DNA from: Cupriavidus alkaliphilus
GTDB lineage: Bacteria; Pseudomonadota; Gammaproteobacteria; Burkholderiales; Burkholderiaceae
Length of the DNA: 64,000 nucleotides
NCBI RefSeq assembly: GCF_900094595.1
Contig: NZ_FMAD01000003.1
Location: 248,001-312,000, forward strand
Direction: 5' to 3'
The notes under the pieces are model-generated. The model saw only the letters and a list, made by a program, of their open reading frames with translations. It was not told the origin of the DNA and ran no database searches. Shown here piece after piece: positions 26,945-35,658 of this stretch. The position numbers and the translations under genes were made by a program. Position 1 is the stretch's first letter. The number at the start of each line of letters is the position of its first letter.

Positions 26945-28828
26945 TTAACGATTGCCGCCGCGGTTGCCACCGCGATTGCCGCCGCCGCCACGCGGCGAAC
27001 GGTTGCCACCCGACTTGGCTGCCTTCGGCATCACGTTGCCATTGGCTTCGCCGCCGCGGCGGGCCTTGCCCTGCCCCTGGCCGGCCTGGCCTCTCGCACC
27101 GCCCATGCCGCCCATGCCGGCGCCACCACCACGTCCCTGGCGCGCACCGGTGCCGCGCCCACCGCCGAGGTTGGCGGCGTGGGAAGTCAGCAGCGTCGGC
27201 CCGTGGCTGATATAGCCCATCGACGTCTTCATCGGATCCGGCTGGCTGCTGCGGCTGCCGCCGCCGCGGGCGCCGCCCTGCTCGAAGCGCGGCAGGCCGT
27301 CCATGCCGGTATGCATCGGCATGCCTGCAATCGCCGCCTCGGTGCGCTGCTTGCGCCCGCCCACCTTGGTGGCACCCTTGGGCGCCTGCTCGCCCTTGCC
27401 CGGCACCTTCAGGCCGACGCTGGTCATCAGCGCCTTGACGTCATTCGGCTCCACTTCCTGCCAGCGGCCGCGCTTGAGGCCGCGCGGCAGCAGGAACTGG
27501 CCGTAGCGGGTGCGGATCAGGCGCGACACGGTCAGGCCGACCGCCTCGAACATGCGGCGCACTTCGCGGTTGCGGCCTTCGGTCAGGGCCACGTGGTACC
27601 AATGGTTGGCACCTTCGCCGCCACCGTCGGCAATGCGCAGGAAGTTGGCTTCGCCGTCATCCAGCTTGATGCCGTGCAGCAGGCGCTGGCGGTCGGCTTC
27701 GGCCAGCTCGCCCAGCGTACGCACCGCGTATTCGCGCTCGACGCCGTAGCGCGGATGCATGAACCGGTTGGCAATGTCGCCCGAGGTGGTGAAGATCAGC
27801 AGGCCTTCGGTGTTGAAATCCAGGCGGCCCACCGCGACCCACTTGCCGGTCTTGATGCGCGGCAGGTTGTCGAACACGGTCGGACGACCTTCCGGATCGG
27901 ACTGGCTGACAATCTCGCCGGCAGGCTTGTGATACAGCAGCACGCGCGGCGGCTTGGTCGACACCTTGCGGTGGATCAGCTTGCCGTTCACGCGGACCTG
28001 GTCGGCCGGCAGGATGCGCTGGCCGATATGGGCGGGCAGCCCGTTGACCGAGACGCGTCCCTGCAGGATCAGCTCTTCCATCTCGCGGCGCGAGCCCAGG
28101 CCGCCGTCGGCCAGCACCTTGTGCAGCTTGGGCGCGTCGTCGTCGGCGGTCAGCTCGCGCACCGGCTTGGCCTTGGTGCGCGGGATGACGGTGTCTTCAC
28201 TGTCGTACTGCTCGGAGATGACGAAGCGGAACAGGTCTTCGCTGCTCGCCGCGGCCTTCTCGGCACCGCCCTGGCCCTGGCCCTGGCCCTGGCCCTTGCG
28301 CGCAGCCTGCGGCTTGCCGCCATCCTTGCGCCGGCCCTGCTGGCGCGCACCGGTGCCCTGGTTCTCGCCGGGGGTGGCGGGCTTGCCGCCGCGCTGGCCC
28401 TGCTTGCGCTTGCGGGCCGGCTGCTCCGGCTTGTCGGCACCTTCGGCGCGGGCTGCGCGGTCGATCTTGTCTGCCTTGCTGCCTCCCTGGCTGCCCTGCC
28501 CGCCTTCGCCCTGGCCCGTCTTGCGCTTGCCGCGGCCGCGCTGGCCGCCGCGCCCGGCACCGGCGGCGCCCGCGCTGGCGGCGGCACCCGCCTCGCCGGC
28601 ATCGCCCTGGCCGGCCGCGCCGGCGCCTTCGGCACCCTCACCGCGGTCCTGCGCCGCCTGCCGGCGCGAAGCCACCAGGTTCCTCAGACCGCGGCGCAGC
28701 CCCTTGCGGCGGGGCGCGGCGTCGCTGCCCGTTCCGGGTTCTGCGGCGCCGGTGTCGGCGGATGCGCCCGCATGGCGGGCGTCTTGCTCAACGGAATCAG
28801 ACAAGATATTCACTATCGGATGTTGCAT
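26945..28828 (-). CDS. rluB: 23S rRNA pseudouridine-2605 synthase RluB with long tails
   Basis: 627 residues, about twice the length of E. coli RluB. Residues 1 to about 215 are low complexity (Gly, Gln, Lys, Arg, Ala). The S4 RNA-binding domain follows ([20 protein letters not shown]), then the RsuA/RluB catalytic domain with [11 protein letters not shown] (catalytic Asp near residue 335). From about 495 the tail is rich in Gly, Arg and Asn, ending in repeated GGNRGGNR. Both tails are basic and probably disordered, and likely aid rRNA binding; this is inference. It follows scpB by 5 bases. Confidence 0.94.
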   Translation of the reverse strand: MQHPIVNILSDSVEQDARHAGASADTGAAEPGTGSDAAPRRKGLRRGLRNLVASRRQAAQDRGEGAEGAGAAGQGDAGEAGAAASAGAAGAGRGGQRGRGKRKTGQGEGGQGSQGGSKADKIDRAARAEGADKPEQPARKRKQGQRGGKPATPGENQGTGARQQGRRKDGGKPQAARKGQGQGQGQGGAEKAAASSEDLFRFVISEQYDSEDTVIPRTKAKPVRELTADDDAPKLHKVLADGGLGSRREMEELILQGRVSVNGLPAHIGQRILPADQVRVNGKLIHRKVSTKPPRVLLYHKPAGEIVSQSDPEGRPTVFDNLPRIKTGKWVAVGRLDFNTEGLLIFTTSGDIANRFMHPRYGVEREYAVRTLGELAEADRQRLLHGIKLDDGEANFLRIADGGGEGANHWYHVALTEGRNREVRRMFEAVGLTVSRLIRTRYGQFLLPRGLKRGRWQEVEPNDVKALMTSVGLKVPGKGEQAPKGATKVGGRKQRTEAAIAGMPMHTGMDGLPRFEQGGARGGGSRSSQPDPMKTSMGYISHGPTLLTSHAANLGGGRGTGARQGRGGGAGMGGMGGARGQAGQGQGKARRGGEANGNVMPKAAKSGGNRSPRGGGGNRGGNRGGNR

Positions 28829-28833
28829 GTTGT

Positions 28834-29670
28834 TCAGTTCGGCACGCGCTCGTCGTGCTCGCTCGGGTGCGGCGGGGTGCCGTCGTCAGGCAGCAGCTCG
28901 CGCGCCCCGTCCGGAGGGGGTGCAGCCGGTTCGGTGGCATCGCCCGTACCCGCCTCAACCACCGTCTCGGCGGCCGGCTGCGCATCAACGCCATCGGCGC
29001 CGTCGTCGCCCACGGGCGCAGGTTCGGCCGCTGGCGATGTGTCGGCCGGCGTGACCGGTTCGGCAAAGGCTTCCTCGTCGGCGCTGGCAGGCTTGTTCGC
29101 CGCCAGGTCTTCGAAATTGATCGCCTGCTGCTCCAGCAAGGCGGCCTGCGCCTGCGCCTGGGCGTCTTCCAGCGGCGGCAGCTCGTCCAGCGTGCGCAGC
29201 CCGAGGTCGTCCAGGAAGGCCTTGGTGGTGGCATACAGCGCCGGGCGGCCCGGCACGTCGCGATGGCCGATGACCTCGATCCAGCTGCGGTCCTCTAGCT
29301 TCTTGATCACTTCGGTGCTCACCGTCACACCGCGGATTTCCTCGATATCGCCGCGGGTCACCGGCTGGCGGTAGGCGATGATCGCCAGGGTTTCCATCAC
29401 CGCGCGTGAGTATTTTGGCGGTTTTTCCGGATTCAGGCGGTCGAGGTATTCCCGCATTTCGGGCCGGCTCTGGAACCGCCAGCCGCTTGCCAGCGCTACC
29501 AGCTCCACGCCGCGCGGGCGCCAGTCCTGGCGCAGCTCGTCCAGCAGCACGCGGATGGTGTCTGCGCCGACGTCATCGTCGAACAGGCGGCGCAGATCGT
29601 TGACGCGCAACGGTTCCTGCGCGCAGATCAGCGCCGTCTCGAGGACGATCTTCGCCTCTTGGGTATTCAT
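28834..29670 (-). CDS. scpB: Segregation and condensation protein B
   Basis: 278 residues. The first 180 residues are the two winged-helix domains of ScpB, a partner of SMC and ScpA in chromosome condensation ([30 protein letters not shown]). The last 100 residues are an acidic, Ala/Pro/Glu-rich tail without recognisable domain. scpA and smc are not in the window. Co-transcribed with rluB, a pairing common in bacteria. Confidence 0.93.
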   Translation of the reverse strand: MNTQEAKIVLETALICAQEPLRVNDLRRLFDDDVGADTIRVLLDELRQDWRPRGVELVALASGWRFQSRPEMREYLDRLNPEKPPKYSRAVMETLAIIAYRQPVTRGDIEEIRGVTVSTEVIKKLEDRSWIEVIGHRDVPGRPALYATTKAFLDDLGLRTLDELPPLEDAQAQAQAALLEQQAINFEDLAANKPASADEEAFAEPVTPADTSPAAEPAPVGDDGADGVDAQPAAETVVEAGTGDATEPAAPPPDGARELLPDDGTPPHPSEHDERVPN

Positions 29671-30256
29671 GTTGATGGTGTGCAGCCTGTCTTTGCACCT
29701 GCTCCCGGACGGATCCGGGGCACCGGAGATTTTGGATACAGCGGTGCCAAAGCCACCGCCATCTCATTGCGCAGCGAGCCGGATACCTGCTGTACCCAGG
29801 CCGTGCGCTTCCCTTTCTTTGCATCGAGTTGCCGGGGCTTCCGGCAGGAGATCGTCCGCATGCCGTCATGGACCGGCCAGCGAACCTCTTGCGTCGCTCG
29901 TCCGCACAAACGGACATCGCAATCGGCGAACTGAACGCCTCGGACGCAAGAAAATACGGGTATCGGGAGCAAGGCCGGCATCTACCACGCCGCAGCGCCA
30001 ACCGGACTTTTGAACCAGATCTTTTGAACCGGATGGACCGCGGGGACTGGCGCTCATCGAAAGCCTTCCGCTTCCCGCGTCCCGAGCGCGCCTTCGGATA
30101 GGAAGACCGCCAGGCGCTGTTCGCCGCTGCTTACCGCAGCCTGTCTGACTCCGCGCGATACCGCAATGCTGGCGATTGTATGGCATTCCCGCCTCCGGCT
30201 GCAACCATCATCCTGCTTGCGCGGGGTGCCGGCGCCGCAGGATGCCGCGTGCGGCA
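29671..30256. other. 586-base spacer upstream of scpB
   Basis: No gene I can support. A minus-strand frame of up to 104 codons (29667-29981) ends with an ATGA overlap onto scpB, but its codon use is much less GC-biased at third positions than its neighbours and it has no family features. The only clear structure is the 14-base tandem repeat at 30007. Confidence 0.4.
30007..30034 (+). repeat. 14-base tandem repeat
   Basis: Two adjacent copies of CTTTTGAACC-A/G-GAT, 13 of 14 bases identical, in the spacer between scpB and the COG2836 gene. Could be a direct-repeat binding site or chance; no regulator is suggested. Confidence 0.5.
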
Positions 30257-31015
30257 TCAAAACACCAGACAAAAGCCCTGTTCTGCCAGCGAATGTGGCA
30301 GCAGCACCGCACGCGCAATGCCAAGTCCGCCGAACGCCATCACGGCGAGGCCCGCGCCCAGGCGCACGCCGGGCCGCCGCGACCACAGCCTGAGGTAGCC
30401 GGACAGCCCGGACAGCACCAGCAGGTTCGGCAGCGTGCCAAGTCCGAACACCCCCATCACCAGCGCGCCCGAGCCGGCATTCCCTGCCAGCAGCGCCAAC
30501 GTCAGCGCACCGTAGACCATGCCGCACGGTACCAGCCCCCAGGCCAGGCCCACGCCATAACGCCCAGCCAGCCCTCCGCGCGCCCGCACGAAAGCCGGCA
30601 ACGCGCCAGCAAGGCCGCCGGCCCGGCTGGCCACCGCCGTGCCGGCACGCGCCGCCAGCCGCTCCAGCCAGTTCACGGTAAAGGTACTGCCACGCATCAA
30701 GCGCCATCCCGACCACAGCAGCATCAGGCTGCCTGCGCCGAACAGCCAGCGTTGCACCGGCAGATAGTCCTGTTTCCAGGCCGTGGCGCCGGCGGCGCCC
30801 AGCGCGGCACCGAGCAGCATATAGGTGCTGATCCTGCCAAAGTGCATCACCAATAACTCGCCAAGCCAGGCAGTCCGGCTGCGCACCAGGCTCACCGGTG
30901 CCCCCACACCGCGCCGCTGCTCCACGGCCAGTGCCACTCCGCCGCACATGGCGGCGCAGTGCACCCCGCCCAGCAGAGCGAGCAGGAAAACGCTGATCAA
31001 TACACCAAATGTCAA
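30257..31015 (-). CDS. COG2836/TauE-SafE-like membrane protein of the cbb3 locus
   Basis: 252 residues, six or more membrane helices. The first helix ends with GGVHCAAMCGG, the Cys/His metal-type motif of the COG2836 family, often encoded next to cbb3 oxidase and copper genes. A role in copper or thiol handling for oxidase assembly is inferred from motif and location. It starts with TTG, preceded by GGGAG at good spacing; no ATG lies ahead of the conserved motif. Divergent from fnr. The TauE/SafE name in databases does not prove sulfite export. Confidence 0.85.
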   Translation of the reverse strand: MTFGVLISVFLLALLGGVHCAAMCGGVALAVEQRRGVGAPVSLVRSRTAWLGELLVMHFGRISTYMLLGAALGAAGATAWKQDYLPVQRWLFGAGSLMLLWSGWRLMRGSTFTVNWLERLAARAGTAVASRAGGLAGALPAFVRARGGLAGRYGVGLAWGLVPCGMVYGALTLALLAGNAGSGALVMGVFGLGTLPNLLVLSGLSGYLRLWSRRPGVRLGAGLAVMAFGGLGIARAVLLPHSLAEQGFCLVF

Positions 31016-31092
31016 TTCTGTCTCCCTGCCGGATCACATCGCACGGTAAAATGCTTGTATCGTGCCCCGCTGCCATTTCTAGCAGGTTCCAA

Positions 31093-31818
31093 TTGCTCAC
31101 TTCCATCCCCATTACCGAGATGTCGCCCCGCTGCTCCACCTGTGCGATGGGACAGCTGTGCCTTCCGGTTGGCATGTCGCAGCAAGACCTTGCCAAGATC
31201 GACACGCTGGTGCAGGAACGCATCCGCGTGCACAAGGGGGAAACCCTCTACCGCATGGGCGACCCGCTCACCGCGGTATACGCTATCCGCTTCGGTACGC
31301 TGAAGACACATGTCACAACCGAAGACGGACGCTCGCAGATTACCGGGTTCCACCTGCCCGGTGAAATCGTCGGCCTCGACGGCCTGGGCGAAATGCAGCA
31401 TGCGTCCGATGCGACCGCGCTCGAAGACACCGAGGTATGCGTGGTCCGCATGAACGATCTGCAGACGCTGTCGGCCGACCTGCCTTCGCTGCAACAGCAG
31501 TTCCTGCGTCTGATGGGCAAGGAAATCACGCACGACCAGCTGATGCTGGTTACGCTCGGCTCGATGCGCGCCGAAGAACGCCTGGCTGCCTTCCTGATCA
31601 ATCTGTCGGAGCGGCTGTCGGCACGCGGTTATTCGGCGTCCGAGTTCGTGATGCGCATGAGCCGCGAAGAGATCGGCAGCTACCTGGGGCTGAAGCTCGA
31701 GACCGTCAGCCGCCTGTTCTCGCGCTTTGCCGAGGCCGGGCTGATCCAGATTCGCCAGCGGCATGTCAAGCTGATCGACATCGACGGCATCAAGCAACTT
31801 TACAGCCGTTCCTGCTGA
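31093..31818 (+). CDS. fnr: FNR-type oxygen-sensing regulator
   Basis: 241 residues from the TTG used here. Crp/Fnr family activator of anaerobic and microaerobic genes. The N-terminus has CSTCAMGQLC (Cys-x2-Cys-x5-Cys), and a fourth Cys lies in EVCVVR, together the set that ligates the oxygen-sensitive 4Fe-4S cluster. The C-terminal helix-turn-helix reads MSREEIGSYLGLKLETVSRLFSRF, where E-SR contacts the TTGAT half-site. Start: an ATG at 31051 overlaps a possible TAAAAT -10 box and has no ribosome site; TTG 31093 has AGCAGG; ATG 31120 is also possible. Two perfect FNR boxes lie in the adjacent cco cluster. Confidence 0.93.
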   Translation: MLTSIPITEMSPRCSTCAMGQLCLPVGMSQQDLAKIDTLVQERIRVHKGETLYRMGDPLTAVYAIRFGTLKTHVTTEDGRSQITGFHLPGEIVGLDGLGEMQHASDATALEDTEVCVVRMNDLQTLSADLPSLQQQFLRLMGKEITHDQLMLVTLGSMRAEERLAAFLINLSERLSARGYSASEFVMRMSREEIGSYLGLKLETVSRLFSRFAEAGLIQIRQRHVKLIDIDGIKQLYSRSC

Positions 31819-31827
31819 GCCACCGCG

Positions 31828-31860
31828 GCGTTGCCGCGCCGACTGCGGCGCCGGCAACGC
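31828..31860. other. Long GC hairpin between fnr and the cco operon end
   Basis: GCGTTGCC plus GCGCC pair with GGCGC plus GGCAACGC over a 6-base loop. It lies between convergent genes and has no T run, so a terminator role is possible but not certain. Confidence 0.5.
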
Positions 31861-31874
31861 GCGGCGGTCCTTCC

Positions 31875-32120
31875 CTATTCCAGTTCGTCCGTATCCGCCA
31901 GCCGCGTCGGCATGGTGTACAGCGTCAGCCCGCTGGACAACGCACAAAACACCCACGCCAGCAGGAAGCCGACGGTATAGACCGACTCGCGCGACGATTC
32001 GATCGGATGGCCGAAGAATTTCAGGTCGCCCGGATCGACGACGGAAAAAACCGTCGCCGTCGCCAGGCCCGCCATCAGAAAGCCCGGCCACAGCACCCAC
32101 ATCAGCCAGCGCAACCTCAT
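31875..32120 (-). CDS. Small membrane protein at the end of the cco operon
   Basis: 81 residues with two predicted membrane helices (WLMWVLWPGFLMAGLATATVF and the VGFLLAWVFCALSSG stretch) separated by a short loop with DPGDLKFFGHPIESSRES. Acidic tail. Start overlaps the ccoH stop (ATGA), so it is translated with the oxidase genes. I do not recognise a named family. A role in cbb3 assembly is inferred from coupling only. Confidence 0.75.
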   Translation of the reverse strand: MRLRWLMWVLWPGFLMAGLATATVFSVVDPGDLKFFGHPIESSRESVYTVGFLLAWVFCALSSGLTLYTMPTRLADTDELE

Positions 32121-32326
32121 GGCTGCCTCGCTGCCGCGGACTTGGGCGCCACCGCTTCCACCTTCTCGACCACCAGGCCATGCCGCGTCGCACCCTGCAC
32201 CGGCATGTCGGGGTGCGCCGACGCCAGCCAGATCGTCACGCCGCACGCCACCATGGCCACCAGCGGACCCGCCATCAGCAGCCATGGCCACGGTTCCTTC
32301 CACCACGGATTGCCTTGCTGACTCAT
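32117..32326 (-). CDS. ccoH: FixH/CcoH-like oxidase assembly protein, short form
   Basis: 69 residues. N-terminal WWKEPWPWLLMAGPLVAMV followed by WLASAHPDM is the FixH family start, with one membrane helix, but the protein lacks the periplasmic domain of rhizobial FixH (about 160 residues). Such short forms occur in betaproteobacteria. Probably helps assemble the cbb3 complex. AAGGGGG precedes the ATG at 32326; a GTG further up was rejected. Confidence 0.82.
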   Translation of the reverse strand: MSQQGNPWWKEPWPWLLMAGPLVAMVACGVTIWLASAHPDMPVQGATRHGLVVEKVEAVAPKSAAARQP

Positions 32327-32343
32327 TTTGCCCCCTTCGTCCT

Positions 32344-32365
32344 GGCGACTACGCCAGTAGTCGCC
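32344..32365 (-). other. Perfect hairpin in the ccoG-ccoH gap
   Basis: Nine-bp stem GGCGACTAC/GTAGTCGCC with a 4-base loop inside the 44-base gap, without a T run. Likely an mRNA processing or stability element that sets the ratio of upstream to downstream products. Confidence 0.6.
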
Positions 32366-32370
32366 TAGCT

Positions 32371-33843
32371 TCACAAATCGCGCGGCACGATAAAACTGGT
32401 GGATTGCCGGATTTCGGCATGCCCCTGCCCCGTGCCTTCGCTCGTTACCGTTACGTTGATCTTGTGCGTGCCCTGGCTGGCGGCCTCGATCGGCACGCGG
32501 ATGCGGATCGGCAGCAGCCGGTTGGAGGTTGGCGCCAGCGATTCGGCCTGCTTGTCGTATTCGACCGTCAGGTCCTTCAGTTCATCGCTGTCGGCCCGCA
32601 CGCGGATCTGCATCGGCGCTTCGGTGGTGTTGATCAGCTGCAGCCGATAGACGTTTTCGATCCAGCGCCCTTCCACCTCGCGGCCCAACGCACCGCGGTC
32701 GCGGATGATATCGACCTTCAGCGGCGTGCGCAGCATGATCGACGCCATGAACCCCGCCAGCAGCGCCACCCAGATCACCGAGTAGATGATGACGCGCGGA
32801 CGCAGCAGGCGCTTGCGCGAGGCCACGGCGGACAGGCCCTTGCGCATCGCGTTTTCCGAGGTATACCGGATCAGCCCGCGCGGGTAGTCCATCTTGTCCA
32901 TGACCTGGTTGCAGGCGTCGATGCAGGCGCCGCAGCCGATGCACTCATACTGCAGGCCATCGCGAATGTCGATGCCGGTCGGGCACACCTGCACGCAGAT
33001 GCTGCAGTTGACGCAATCGCCAAGCCCCGCCTGGTGATGGTCGGTCTTGCGCGAGCGGCTGCCGCGCGGCTCGCCGCGGCCGACGTCATAGGTCACGACA
33101 TAGGTGTCGCGGTCCACCATCACGCTCTGGAAACGCGCATAGGGGCACATGTACTTGCACACCTGCTCGCGCATGAAGCCTGCGTTGCCCCACGTGGCGA
33201 ACGCATAGAACAGCATCCAGAACGCCTGCCAGGGGCCCAGCGACAACGCCAGCACCTCGCCACCCAGCTCGCGGATCGGCGCAAAGTAGCCGATGAACGT
33301 GAAGCCGGTCCACAGTGCGATCAGCACCCACAGGAAATGCTTGGTTGCCTTGATGCGGAATTTGCGCAGGCTCCACGGATCCCCGTCGAGGCGGATGCGG
33401 GCGATGCGGTCGCCTTCGACCCGCCGCTCGATCCACATGAAGATCTCGGTGTAGACCGTTTGCGGGCACGCGTAGCCGCAAAACAGGCGTCCCGCGATTG
33501 CCGTGAACAGGAACAGCGCCAGTGCGGAGATGACCAGCAGCACCGCCAGGTAGATGACGTCCTGCGGCCACAGCACCAGCCCGAAGATATAGAACTTGCG
33601 CTCGCCAAGGTCAAACAGCACGGCCTGGCGTCCATTCCATTGGAGCCAGGGCGTGCCGTAGTAGATCAGCTGGGTCAGGATCACCAGCCAGACCCGCCAA
33701 CTGGAGAACGCGCCCTTCACCGAGCGCGGATAGATTTTGCGGCGGACCTCGTAAAGGGTTTCCTCCGAGGTCTCGCCTGGCGCAGCGGCCGACCGTTGCA
33801 GGTCGGCCGCCCGGGCCACTTCTTCGGTCCCGGGCGCGTTCAT
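32371..33843 (-). CDS. ccoG: Cytochrome c oxidase accessory protein CcoG
   Basis: 490 residues. Polyferredoxin-like membrane protein. Early CGYACPQTVYTEIFMWIERR is the CcoG signature, and two 4Fe-4S ferredoxin motifs follow (CVNCSICVQVCP and CIGCGACIDACN). Five or so membrane helices, then a C-terminal Ig-like domain ending in TSFIVPRDL. CcoG proteins reduce Cu(II) to Cu(I) for cbb3 assembly. Downstream of ccoP by 49 bases. Confidence 0.96.
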   Translation of the reverse strand: MNAPGTEEVARAADLQRSAAAPGETSEETLYEVRRKIYPRSVKGAFSSWRVWLVILTQLIYYGTPWLQWNGRQAVLFDLGERKFYIFGLVLWPQDVIYLAVLLVISALALFLFTAIAGRLFCGYACPQTVYTEIFMWIERRVEGDRIARIRLDGDPWSLRKFRIKATKHFLWVLIALWTGFTFIGYFAPIRELGGEVLALSLGPWQAFWMLFYAFATWGNAGFMREQVCKYMCPYARFQSVMVDRDTYVVTYDVGRGEPRGSRSRKTDHHQAGLGDCVNCSICVQVCPTGIDIRDGLQYECIGCGACIDACNQVMDKMDYPRGLIRYTSENAMRKGLSAVASRKRLLRPRVIIYSVIWVALLAGFMASIMLRTPLKVDIIRDRGALGREVEGRWIENVYRLQLINTTEAPMQIRVRADSDELKDLTVEYDKQAESLAPTSNRLLPIRIRVPIEAASQGTHKINVTVTSEGTGQGHAEIRQSTSFIVPRDL

Positions 33844-33892
33844 GGGCGAGTTCTCCCGCGAGCCACGAGCGCTCGCTCACATGAGTCGTCGA

Positions 33893-34810
33893 TCATTGCC
33901 CGGCTCCGCCTCCCGTATTGGACAACCCCCACACGTAGGCCGTCAGCATGCGGATGCGTTCGGGCGTCAGGATTTCCTCGTGTGCCGGCATATGGTTGTT
34001 GTGGCCCTTCAGGATGGCCTCGACGATGCTGGCCTCCGAGCTGCCATAGAGCCAGACGTTGTCCGAAAGGTTCGGCGCACCGAGGGCCTGGTTGCCCTTG
34101 CCGCCGGCGCCGTGGCATGCCACGCAGGTGGTCTTGAACGCGCCTTCGCCGCGCGATACACGGATCGGATCCGACGACAGCCCGGACAGCGAACGCACGT
34201 ACTGCGCCACGTCGCCCGCCTGCTTGGCATCGATGGCAGCGCCAAACGGCGGCATCACGCCGTTGCGGCCCTTGGCGATGGTCTGGCTGATGGTCTCGGG
34301 CTCGCCGCCGTACAACCAGTCGTTATCGGTCAGGTTGGGGAAGCCCCGGCTGCCACGCGCGTCCGAGCCATGGCACTGCGCGCAGTAGTTCAGGAACAGG
34401 CGCTGGCCGATCTCGCGCGCCTGCGGGTCCGCCGCTACCTGCTTGACGTCCATCTTCAGGTACTTGCCGTAGATCTCGTTCTGCATGCGTTCCTGCGCCG
34501 CGCGATGCGCGGCCAGTTCGCCCTGCGTGGAGAACTTCAGCACGCCGGCGTACGAGCCCAGGCCCGGATACAGCACGAGGTAAGCAAGGCCGAAAATGCA
34601 GGCCAGCAGGAACATCCACATCCACCAGCGCGGCAGCGGGTTGTTCAGTTCACGCAGGTCGCCGTCCCAGACATGGCCGGTATCTTCCGTGCCTCCGGGG
34701 GTCTTGGTGATCTTGCGTTGGGAGAACAGCAGCCATACGCACCAGACGATGCCGATGAGCGCGATGGCGGCAATGTAGTAACTCCAGAAATCGGAAATGA
34801 AATCGCTCAT
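33893..34810 (-). CDS. ccoP: cbb3 oxidase subunit III (di-haem cytochrome c)
   Basis: 305 residues. N-terminal FixP/CcoP membrane part with two hydrophobic segments (about 11-30 and 62-82), then two periplasmic cytochrome c domains with CAQCH and CVACH haem-binding motifs. The invariable DGDLRELNNPLPRWW lies between the helices. Transfers electrons from cytochrome c to CcoO/CcoN. Begins 2 bases after the ccoQ stop. Confidence 0.97.
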   Translation of the reverse strand: MSDFISDFWSYYIAAIALIGIVWCVWLLFSQRKITKTPGGTEDTGHVWDGDLRELNNPLPRWWMWMFLLACIFGLAYLVLYPGLGSYAGVLKFSTQGELAAHRAAQERMQNEIYGKYLKMDVKQVAADPQAREIGQRLFLNYCAQCHGSDARGSRGFPNLTDNDWLYGGEPETISQTIAKGRNGVMPPFGAAIDAKQAGDVAQYVRSLSGLSSDPIRVSRGEGAFKTTCVACHGAGGKGNQALGAPNLSDNVWLYGSSEASIVEAILKGHNNHMPAHEEILTPERIRMLTAYVWGLSNTGGGAGQ

Positions 34811-34812
34811 GG

Positions 34813-34977
34813 CTAGGTGTTCCGGCTCGATGTTGTCGTAGTTTCGTCAGGCAACGCGAACGGCAGCATGGCGGATTCGCGGTTGGCGGCCTGGCGGCCG
34901 GCGGACCAGGCCCACCAGCAGATGCCGAGGAAGACGACCATGGACACGACGGTCGCAATGGCGGTGATCATGGCCAT
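34813..34977 (-). CDS. ccoQ: cbb3 oxidase small subunit CcoQ
   Basis: 54 residues, one membrane helix (about 5-25) followed by the family-typical WWAWSAGRQAANRESAMLPF. AAGGAG stands 7 bases before the ATG. CcoQ stabilises the oxidase complex, mainly the CcoP interaction. Three bases after ccoO, two before ccoP, so tightly packed in the operon. Confidence 0.92.
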   Translation of the reverse strand: MAMITAIATVVSMVVFLGICWWAWSAGRQAANRESAMLPFALPDETTTTSSRNT

Positions 34978-34980
34978 GGC

Positions 34981-35640
34981 TTACTCCTTCGGTGCCGCTG
35001 CGGCGGCATCGACTCGCACGTTGCGGCGGTTGGTGCCAAGGGCCTGCAGATAGGCAACCAGCGCGTCTTCTTCGGTCTTGCCTTTCAGCTCTTCCGGCGC
35101 CTTTGCGATTTCGGCGTCGGTGTACGGCACGCCCAGCTTGACCAGCGCGCGCATGCGCGCCTGGATATCGTTGGTGGGCAGCTCGGCCTTCTCCAGCCAC
35201 GGGTACGACGGCATCACCGATTCCGGCACCACGTCGCGCGGGTTGCGCAGGTGGATGCGCTGCCAGTCGTCGGAGTAGCGTCCGCCCACGCGCGCCAGGT
35301 CGGGGCCGGTACGCTTGGAGCCCCACAGGAACGGATGGTCGTAGACCGATTCGCCGGCGGTGGAGTAGTGGCCGTAGCGCTCGGTTTCGGCCTGCAGCGT
35401 GCGCACCTGCTGCGAGTGGCAGCCGACGCAGCCTTCGCGGATATAGATATCGCGCCCCATCAGCCGCAGCGGCGAATACGGCGTGATGCCCGGATCCGGC
35501 TCGGTGGTGGAGTGCTGGAAGAACAGCGGCACGATCTGGACCAGACCCGCGATGCTGACCACGAGGATCGTGCAGATGATCAGCCAGCCGATGTTCTTCT
35601 CCAGCGTTTCGTGGGAAAAGAAGCGTTGTTTGTCGGACAT
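34981..35640 (-). CDS. ccoO: cbb3 oxidase subunit II (mono-haem cytochrome c)
   Basis: 219 residues. One N-terminal membrane anchor (about 19-40), then a cytochrome c domain with [15 protein letters not shown] as haem site and an axial Met in SVMPSYPW. Family-typical [15 protein letters not shown]. Passes electrons from CcoP to the CcoN active site. Second gene of the operon, 18 bases after ccoN. Confidence 0.97.
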   Translation of the reverse strand: MSDKQRFFSHETLEKNIGWLIICTILVVSIAGLVQIVPLFFQHSTTEPDPGITPYSPLRLMGRDIYIREGCVGCHSQQVRTLQAETERYGHYSTAGESVYDHPFLWGSKRTGPDLARVGGRYSDDWQRIHLRNPRDVVPESVMPSYPWLEKAELPTNDIQARMRALVKLGVPYTDAEIAKAPEELKGKTEEDALVAYLQALGTNRRNVRVDAAAAAPKE

Positions 35641-35658
35641 CTTTCTATCCTGGATTGA

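Noticed and set aside
26945-27000. Possible microsatellite or CRISPR-like repeat at the rluB 3' end
   Set aside because: The repeated units encode the GGNRGGNR protein tail in frame and have no spacers, so they are coding low complexity.
26656-27210. Plus-strand frame starting near rimP
   Set aside because: It runs through the intrinsic terminator at 26806-26831 and then antisense into rluB; no conserved features.
29667-29981. 104-codon minus-strand frame overlapping scpB by ATGA
   Set aside because: The overlap looks attractive, but third-position GC is clearly lower than in neighbours, there is no domain or signal, and no good ribosome site.
30257-31015. Sulfite exporter function for the TauE/SafE-like protein
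   Set aside because: The name comes from a broad superfamily; the GGVHCAAMCGG motif and the cbb3 neighbourhood point to metal or oxidase assembly instead.
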